Assembly: GCF_000620305.1 (NCBI RefSeq)
Contig: NZ_KK211101.1
Span: 320,890-384,889 of the forward strand
Direction of reading: 5' to 3'
Length of the DNA stretch: 64,000 bases
From: Desulfitibacter alkalitolerans DSM 16504
GTDB lineage: Bacteria > Bacillota > DSM-16504 > Desulfitibacterales > Desulfitibacteraceae
Made by a program: the position numbers and the translations under genes. The notes beneath the pieces are model-generated. The model was not told where the DNA came from and made no database searches. It saw only the letters and a list, made by a program, of their open reading frames with translations. Below, in pieces: positions 58,801 to 64,000 of the stretch (within the stretch, counting starts at the first letter, position 1; every line of letters starts with the position of its first letter).

Positions 58801-59148
58801 ATGCTTAAACAAATTCATGGTGCTGCAAGTTTAAAAGATGGAGAAAAACTAGGTGTTAAGATAGAAGGAAAAGAAATACTAGTAGTTCGCGTAAGTGAAA
58901 AATTGTATGCCTTAAATGGAAAATGCACTCACCTTGGTTGTTTGTTAAAAAAAGGAAGCCTGGAGGGCCAGATTATCAATTGTCCATGCCATGGATCTAG
59001 TTTTGATGTAACAAATGGACAGGTTGTAAAGTGGATTCCTAACTGGCCTAAAATGGTAGGCGCCTTAACTGAAAAAATCGGTTTAGCCAGACCCCTTGAA
59101 ACCTATAAGGTGGAGATTTCGGAGCAGGAAGTATATGTAGAAATCTAA
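58801..59148 (+). CDS. Rieske [2Fe-2S] protein
   Basis: The product has 115 residues with no membrane anchor. Cluster ligands are Cys42-His44 in CTHLGC and Cys61-His64 in CPCHGSSF, with Cys47 and Cys63 forming the usual disulfide. Such small Rieske proteins donate electrons to oxygenases or reductases or belong to nitrite-reductase-like units. Here the next stretch is a wrecked carotenoid-type flavoprotein, so the Rieske protein may once have been its partner. Confidence 0.88.
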   Translation: MLKQIHGAASLKDGEKLGVKIEGKEILVVRVSEKLYALNGKCTHLGCLLKKGSLEGQIINCPCHGSSFDVTNGQVVKWIPNWPKMVGALTEKIGLARPLETYKVEISEQEVYVEI

Positions 59149-59152
59149 ATTA

Positions 59153-59790
59153 TCCATAAAAAATTCGGGTGTAGCACAGCACATAAGAAATCCATACCTT
59201 ATAGATATTTTTGATTTTTTAATAAAATATGTTGGTTCATCAGCATATGATGCTCCGGCTGTTCTTAACTTAATGGCCCATGTGCAGTTTAAATATGACT
59301 TATGGTATGTCAAGGGCGGCATGTATAATATTGCCGCCAGGGGTTTAGGCGGACTTTTGTCTGAGTTAGGCGTGAAAATCCACTTGAATAGTGAAGTTAT
59401 AAAGATCAACCAGAAAGGTGACCTGGTAGATGGCATTGTTTTAAAAGACAGCACTGTTGTTTCTGCTAACATTATTATATCAAACTAAGCTAAAGGAAAC
59501 CTTTGCCATAGCAGGCAAGAGAATGGAAGATTACATGACATTAAAAAGAGTTGATCCCATGTATCGGCTGCAGTATAAGGGGAACAAGGTACTAAAACTG
59601 TATAATGATGAAAAGCAGCTAGTATCTCTGACATGTTTCAAAAGGAATTAATTGCTGCAGCACCTTACCTAGATGCACATAAGAATTTGTCTAATCATTT
59701 GGAAAAATATTTCCCAGAGGATGACTTGAGAATTGCTTTTTCATTTTACAAAAAGATGGTCATGACCTTTATAGCTTCAATGATTTAGCT
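59153..59790 (+). pseudogene. Scrambled CrtI-like flavoprotein remnant
   Basis: Segment 59200-59488 reads IDIFDFLIKYVGSSAYDAP and YVKGGMYNIAARGLGG, the middle of a phytoene-desaturase-like FAD protein. The following segment (59489-59651, with frames continuing to about 59790) reads TFAIAGKRMEDYMTLKRVDPM, which belongs to the N-terminal part of such enzymes. The order is therefore reversed, and frameshifts are present. Two broken copies or an internal rearrangement would explain it. No intact carotenoid gene is nearby. Confidence 0.6.
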
Positions 59791-59866
59791 GAGCCTTACC
59801 GGGTGGATAAAACAATTTCTAGCAGCTTCTAGTTCAAAAACATTAATTATGTAGGGGTGGGATGTC

Positions 59867-59947
59867 ATGTGTAAAGATGTTCCAGAAATGAAAGAATATA
59901 AGCAAAAAGAAAGTAATTTTTTAAGGAAAAATTCTTCACCTTTCTAA
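59867..59947 (+). CDS. Very short hypothetical ORF (26 aa)
   Basis: An ATG behind GGGGTGGGATG opens 26 charged codons. It precedes the oxidoreductase operon by 52 bp. It could be a leader peptide or a remnant. Evidence is weak. Confidence 0.25.
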   Translation: MCKDVPEMKEYKQKESNFLRKNSSPF

Positions 59948-59999
59948 AGCTGCCTATAAATAGATTCGAATAAAAAATAATTATATAAGGGGTGAAAAT

Positions 60000-61691
60000 G
60001 TGGATATTAATGTTTTAATTGGAGGTGCCGCAGGCCAGGGCATGGAAACAATCAGCAGCATCTTGGAGCGGATATTACATAGAAAAGGCTATTTTGTTTT
60101 CTCAAATAAGGATTACATGTCTAGAATTCGCGGGGGCCATAATTTTAATCTGGTTAGAATCAGCAGTAAAAAGTTATATTCTCATAAAGATAGTGTAAAT
60201 GTAATACTGGCTTTAAATAAGGAAACAATAGAAATTCATAGAGACAGGTTAGTGACTGGAGGAAAAATAATATGTGACAGCAAGCTGGGAATTAATCATG
60301 AGGACATTATCTCTATACCCCTTGAGGACATTGCCGGAGAAATGGGTGACCGCAGGGCATCAGGGACTGTTGCGCTAGGAGCCCTCTTAAAGATTTTTAC
60401 TCTAGATAAGGGTTATCTACACGAAGTATTAAAAATGTATTTTTCAGGTGATATATTAGAGATAAATATTAAAGCAGCTGAAAAGGGATACGAGTTAAGT
60501 CAAAGCTTCATCAAGCTAAAAGCTCCAGAGACTATAGAAAAACTGCCTAGAATATTGATAAATGGCAATGAATCCATTGCCCTGGGAGCTTTGGCCGCCG
60601 GGTGTTCCTTTTATTCAGCTTATCCCATGACCCCTTCAACAAGTATAATGAATTATCTAGCAGCTAAACAGAGGGATGCTGGAATACTTGTAGAGCAGGC
60701 TGAAGATGAGATTGCTGCAATTAACATGGCATTAGGTGCAGCTTATGCAGGAGTAAGGTCCATGACAGGCACTTCAGGTGGAGGCTTTTCACTTATGGTT
60801 GAGGGTTTGAGTCTTGCAGGAATGATAGAAACCCCAGTAGTAATTGTAGATTCTCAAAGACCAGGACCTGCTACAGGTTTCCCGACAAGAACAGAACAGG
60901 GGGATCTAAGTTTTATTCTTACAGCTGGTCACGGTGAATTTCCAAGGGTGGTTATTGCTGTAAAGAATCCAGAGGATGCTTTTTATCAGACTGCTAGAGC
61001 CTTTAATTTAGCAGATAAATATCAGATTCCAGTAATTATCTTAACCGATCAATACCTTGCAGATTATACCCAAAGTACTGAGGTATATGATTTTTCAAAG
61101 ATTAAAATAGAAAGGCATTTAAGCACTCAAGAGGATCTGCCAGATGGAGAATACATGAGATATAAAATAAGTGAAAGTGGAATTTCACCAAGAATTATAC
61201 CTGGTAAAATTCCTGGACAGGTGGTTTTGGTTGATAGCGATGAGCATAATGAAAGGGGTAATATAACAGAGTCTGCCCAGGTACGCATTGCAATGGCAAA
61301 CAAGCGCATGAATAAAATATGCCTTATTGAAGAAGAAACTATAGAACCTGAACTCATGGGTTCCAGCGGTAGAGTTGTTTTAGTTGCCTGGGGTTCCATG
61401 TATGGGCCTATTAAAGAGGCTGTAGAATTGCTAAACCAGGAGGGATATGATCTAGAGGCATTAGTATTTGGTGACTTATGGCCCCTGCCAAAGAAGAGGC
61501 TCTATAAACTGGCTGCAGAGAATAAGGTCTTTATTAACATAGAGCAGAACTACACAGGACAGCTTGCAAAGCTCATTCGGCAGGAAACCTCCATTACATG
61601 TGACAAGAGCCTTCTCAAGCATGATGGAAGGATGCTTGGCTGCAATGAAATCTACCGCTGGTTAAAAAGGGAGGTGATGCATAATGTCTAA
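60000..61691 (+). CDS. korA: 2-oxoacid:acceptor oxidoreductase alpha subunit, fused gamma
   Basis: The product has 563 residues and starts at GTG behind AAGGGGTG. The N-terminal third is the gamma domain (LIGGAAGQGMETISSIL), and the rest is the alpha chain (YPMTPSTSIMNYLA, EQAEDEIAAINMALGAAYAG, TSGGGFSLMVEG). This gamma-alpha fusion is typical of KorA-type 2-oxoglutarate or branched-chain oxoacid enzymes. The substrate is not certain. The beta subunit follows with an 8-bp overlap. Confidence 0.87.
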   Translation: MDINVLIGGAAGQGMETISSILERILHRKGYFVFSNKDYMSRIRGGHNFNLVRISSKKLYSHKDSVNVILALNKETIEIHRDRLVTGGKIICDSKLGINHEDIISIPLEDIAGEMGDRRASGTVALGALLKIFTLDKGYLHEVLKMYFSGDILEINIKAAEKGYELSQSFIKLKAPETIEKLPRILINGNESIALGALAAGCSFYSAYPMTPSTSIMNYLAAKQRDAGILVEQAEDEIAAINMALGAAYAGVRSMTGTSGGGFSLMVEGLSLAGMIETPVVIVDSQRPGPATGFPTRTEQGDLSFILTAGHGEFPRVVIAVKNPEDAFYQTARAFNLADKYQIPVIILTDQYLADYTQSTEVYDFSKIKIERHLSTQEDLPDGEYMRYKISESGISPRIIPGKIPGQVVLVDSDEHNERGNITESAQVRIAMANKRMNKICLIEEETIEPELMGSSGRVVLVAWGSMYGPIKEAVELLNQEGYDLEALVFGDLWPLPKKRLYKLAAENKVFINIEQNYTGQLAKLIRQETSITCDKSLLKHDGRMLGCNEIYRWLKREVMHNV

Positions 61692-62553
61692 TGGTTATGA
61701 AATGTCTAACGTATATGACATAAATGAAGAAAAAGCCTGGTGCCCTGGTTGTGGAAACCATGTTATACAGGAGTGTATTAAACAAGCCTTGTTAGAGTTG
61801 AATTTAATGCCCTATCAAGTGTTAATTTGCTCTGGAATAGGGCAGGCAGCAAAACTTCCCCATTATGTAAGTGCCAATGGCTTTAATGGGCTTCATGGTA
61901 GAGCCTTACCACCAGCAGTAGCTGCGAAAATGGTCAACCCCAATTTAAATGTAATAGTTCATACGGGAGATGGGGATTGCTATGGTGAAGGAGGTAATCA
62001 TTTACTTCACAACATTAGAAGGAATGTAGATATTACGCTTTTTGTACACAATAATGGTGTGTACGGCTTAACAAAGGGTCAAGCCTCTCCCACAACAGAA
62101 ATTGGCAGAAAAACAGGAGTTCAAACAGAAGGTGTAATTTTGTCACCTTTAAATCCAATTTCCCTGGCAATTAGCCAAAACATTAGTTTTGCTGCACGGG
62201 GGTTCACTGGAGAAAGGGAGCATCTTGTAGATTTAATGAAGGAAGCTATAAAGCATAAGGGATTTGCCCTGGTGGATATACTACAGCCCTGTGTTGTATT
62301 TAATAAGGTTAACACTTTTAAGTGGTACAAGGAAAGGGTTTACAAGCTAAATGAGGAATATGACTACAAAGACAGGATTAATGCCTTTAGTAAATCGCTA
62401 GAATGGGATGAAGGTATTCCCATAGGTGTTATTTACAAGACACAAAGAACTCCATTTATGGATGGATTGGAACATTTAAAAGGAAAGCCTCCGTTAATAG
62501 AAAGAGATTATGGTCCACTAGATGCTCAAGAATACATGAAGGATTTCTTTTAA
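61684..62553 (+). CDS. korB: 2-oxoacid:acceptor oxidoreductase beta subunit
   Basis: The product has 289 residues from the ATG behind GGGAGGTG. CPGCG (near 17-21) binds the [4Fe-4S] cluster with later cysteines; GDGDCYGEGGNH and NGVYGLTKGQ bind TPP and Mg. No delta ferredoxin gene accompanies the pair. It is the second oxoacid oxidoreductase in this window, besides the four-subunit set at 33.9-36.7 kb. Confidence 0.9.
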   Translation: MSNGYEMSNVYDINEEKAWCPGCGNHVIQECIKQALLELNLMPYQVLICSGIGQAAKLPHYVSANGFNGLHGRALPPAVAAKMVNPNLNVIVHTGDGDCYGEGGNHLLHNIRRNVDITLFVHNNGVYGLTKGQASPTTEIGRKTGVQTEGVILSPLNPISLAISQNISFAARGFTGEREHLVDLMKEAIKHKGFALVDILQPCVVFNKVNTFKWYKERVYKLNEEYDYKDRINAFSKSLEWDEGIPIGVIYKTQRTPFMDGLEHLKGKPPLIERDYGPLDAQEYMKDFF

Positions 62554-62605
62554 AATATTTTTTACAAAAAATAGGCAATGTCAACTAACAAGGAGATGAA
62601 TTATT

Positions 62606-63073
62606 ATGAAAACCAAACCAATTGATATAGGTAGAGCAGCCCCTGACTTTACACTTAAAGACAACAGGGGGAATATGGTTAGTCTAAGTGACTTCGCTGG
62701 GAAGAAGGTTTTATTATCCTGGCATCCATTAGCCTGGACCCGGGTATGTGCTGAACAGATGGTTGCTTTAGAAAAAAATATAAATATATTTGATGAATTA
62801 AATGTTGAGCCCCTGGGAATGAGTGTGGATCCATATCCAACAAAAAATGCCTGGGCCAAGCATCTGGAGATAGCAAGGGTTAAGCTTCCTTCAGATTTTT
62901 GGCCCCATGGAGCTGCAGCCAGGGATTATGGTTTATTTAGAGAAGTGGAGGGGCATTCTGAAAGGGCTAACGTTATCATAGACGAAAAGGGGATTGTAAG
63001 GTGGATTAAACTTTATGAAATTCCTGAAGTGCCTGATATACATGAAGTGATAGACTTTATTAAAAGTCTATAA
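62606..63073 (+). CDS. Peroxiredoxin (AhpC/TSA family)
   Basis: The product has 155 residues. The active site PLAWTRVC gives Pro41, Thr45 and peroxidatic Cys48. No obvious resolving Cys is present, so it may be a one-cysteine type using an external thiol. ACAAGGAG lies before the ATG. It lies 52 bp after korB and could be cotranscribed, protecting the iron-sulfur enzymes. Confidence 0.88.
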   Translation: MKTKPIDIGRAAPDFTLKDNRGNMVSLSDFAGKKVLLSWHPLAWTRVCAEQMVALEKNINIFDELNVEPLGMSVDPYPTKNAWAKHLEIARVKLPSDFWPHGAAARDYGLFREVEGHSERANVIIDEKGIVRWIKLYEIPEVPDIHEVIDFIKSL

Positions 63074-63082
63074 AAATTTATG

Positions 63083-63108
63083 ACTACATCTATATGGTGT
63101 AGTTTTTC
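63083..63108 (+). terminator. Rho-independent terminator
   Basis: ACTACATC and GGTGTAGT form an 8-bp stem with a 5-base loop and five T. It ends the peroxiredoxin unit. Confidence 0.72.
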
Positions 63109-63222
63109 TGTTTGTTTTTTAAAAAACATACTAAAATTTGGATAAAAGAGGATAATAAGTACAGGTGAAGAATAGAGTAGTTAGCACAATTTTCCATGAT
63201 AATAAGTTAGGAGTGCGTAAAA

Positions 63223-64000
63223 ATGAACGAGGGTATTATGACAGTTCCACTGGAAATTACAAAAAATGAAGCTGTTTTGTGTACTGGAAACCATTACATT
63301 GCCTTACCTCAAATAGATATTTATAGTGGTGGAATTAAAAGCATCAATGTGACCTCTAAAAAAAACAAGGGTCTTTTAGAAATATCTGGGGAGGATTTTT
63401 TCCTCAAACCTGAGTTTTTTTATAAGGGGAAAAAGCTTAACCCTAAAAAGGTGTATTGGGAAAGATTATATTACTATATTCCCCAGCTTAGATTTATTTT
63501 TGACACCTTTGAAGTACAGGCTAGAATCTATGCAGATATACAGGAAAAAGGTTTTGTTTACGAATTTGTCAGCAGCAAAGCTATTGATATACGCTTAAGG
63601 GTTAACATGGATCATGTAAATACCCTTCGCTTTAATAGCCATATCTCTCATGGCAGAAAAAGCCTGTCAATTGACAAGTGGCTAAATAATCCATGTGCAG
63701 CAATTGAGGGTTACAATGTCCAACTAGGTATGGCCTTTGGAGGTGAGGATGGATTTGGGAGCAGCCTTTCACAGACTGACCTTGAACAGGTCATTGACAA
63801 TCAAATGCAACTAGGCTTTATAATTAACCTGGCAGTTGAGGCTCAAGTGCCAAATGCATTTTACATTGCCATTAATGCAGATACTGACGGAGCTAGCACT
63901 ACTCTTATTCATTTGAGGAGAAAAGGATTTAAATGTATTTTTTCGCAGTGGCAGGAATGGTTGAACAAGATAATAATCAAAACTTCTGATAAGAGAGTTG
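63223..64000 (+). CDS. Unknown large protein, N-terminal part
   Basis: An ATG behind TTAGGAG opens a frame that stays open for 259 codons to the window end. The sequence looks beta-rich, without a signal peptide (VPLEITKNEAVLCTGNHYIALP; YYIPQLRFIFDTFEVQARIYADI). A fold like the N-terminal sandwich of glycosidases is conceivable, but no motif supports it. The function cannot be assigned from this part. Confidence 0.6.
   Translation, partial: MNEGIMTVPLEITKNEAVLCTGNHYIALPQIDIYSGGIKSINVTSKKNKGLLEISGEDFFLKPEFFYKGKKLNPKKVYWERLYYYIPQLRFIFDTFEVQARIYADIQEKGFVYEFVSSKAIDIRLRVNMDHVNTLRFNSHISHGRKSLSIDKWLNNPCAAIEGYNVQLGMAFGGEDGFGSSLSQTDLEQVIDNQMQLGFIINLAVEAQVPNAFYIAINADTDGASTTLIHLRRKGFKCIFSQWQEWLNKIIIKTSDKRV

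Noticed and set aside
1-64000. tRNA, rRNA or CRISPR array
   Set aside because: None was seen: no regular repeat-spacer arrays, and no cloverleaf or rRNA-like stretches were noticed by eye.

Overview
The window is low-GC DNA with strong Shine-Dalgarno sites and frequent GTG and TTG starts. Its gene content points to an obligately anaerobic member of the Clostridia (Firmicutes): ferredoxin-linked 2-oxoacid oxidoreductases, a CdhB-like protein, EutV/EutW-type signalling, and a clostridial-style serine-recombinase element. I cannot name the genus. I saw no rRNA, tRNA or CRISPR array.

Positions 1-2395 hold an insertion sequence running off the left edge (minus strand): a Mu/IS481-like DDE transposase, an upstream partner ORF, and a terminus with two tandem 23-bp repeats. 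From about 2.6 to 27.4 kb lies an integrated accessory element. Its cargo (2.6-15.3 kb) comprises two WYL regulators, XRE regulators, a diguanylate cyclase, a DUF4139 protein, two HD phosphohydrolases, a PD-(D/E)XK-like protein with unknown partners, and a four-gene block of two glycine-rich membrane proteins, a YkgJ-type cysteine-cluster protein and a TerB-like protein. Its backbone (16.0-27.3 kb) is an ImmA/ImmR-type switch with three operator-like palindromes, a sigma-like factor, a GC-rich structured non-coding stretch, a DinG-type helicase, three tandem large serine recombinases and a fourth short recombinase-like protein lacking the catalytic serine. No relaxase or conjugation pore gene is present, so this is a non-autonomous or decayed element. 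At its right edge lies a broken DEAD/DEAH helicase-phospholipase-D gene.

From 28.9 kb the DNA looks chromosomal: a nucleotidyltransferase pair; an SDR; SbtA bicarbonate permease with an SbtB-like PII protein; a CdhB-like protein with a complete four-subunit 2-oxoacid:ferredoxin oxidoreductase and a wrecked second gamma gene; a SodC-like protein; a thioredoxin-like/ArsP-like permease/ArsR set; and a CsoR-family regulator with an SQR-like flavoprotein, TusE/DsrC and DsrE2 (sulfur handling). Next come two APC permeases, an EutW/EutV-like two-component system and EutH; a formylglutamate amidohydrolase-like gene; a fusion of HU to a MinD/FlhG-type ATPase beside a RodZ-like gene; queuosine precursor genes under a preQ1 riboswitch; an M29 aminopeptidase; a Rieske protein; a second (KorAB-type) oxidoreductase; and a peroxiredoxin.

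The most noteworthy items are two homologous attenuator-like leaders upstream of sbtA and the cdhB-por operon, the HU-ATPase fusion, the dual-hairpin ANTAR leader before eutH, and the WYL-linked membrane-protein/YkgJ/TerB cassette. Functional statements come from recognised motifs and gene context read by eye; no database search was run.
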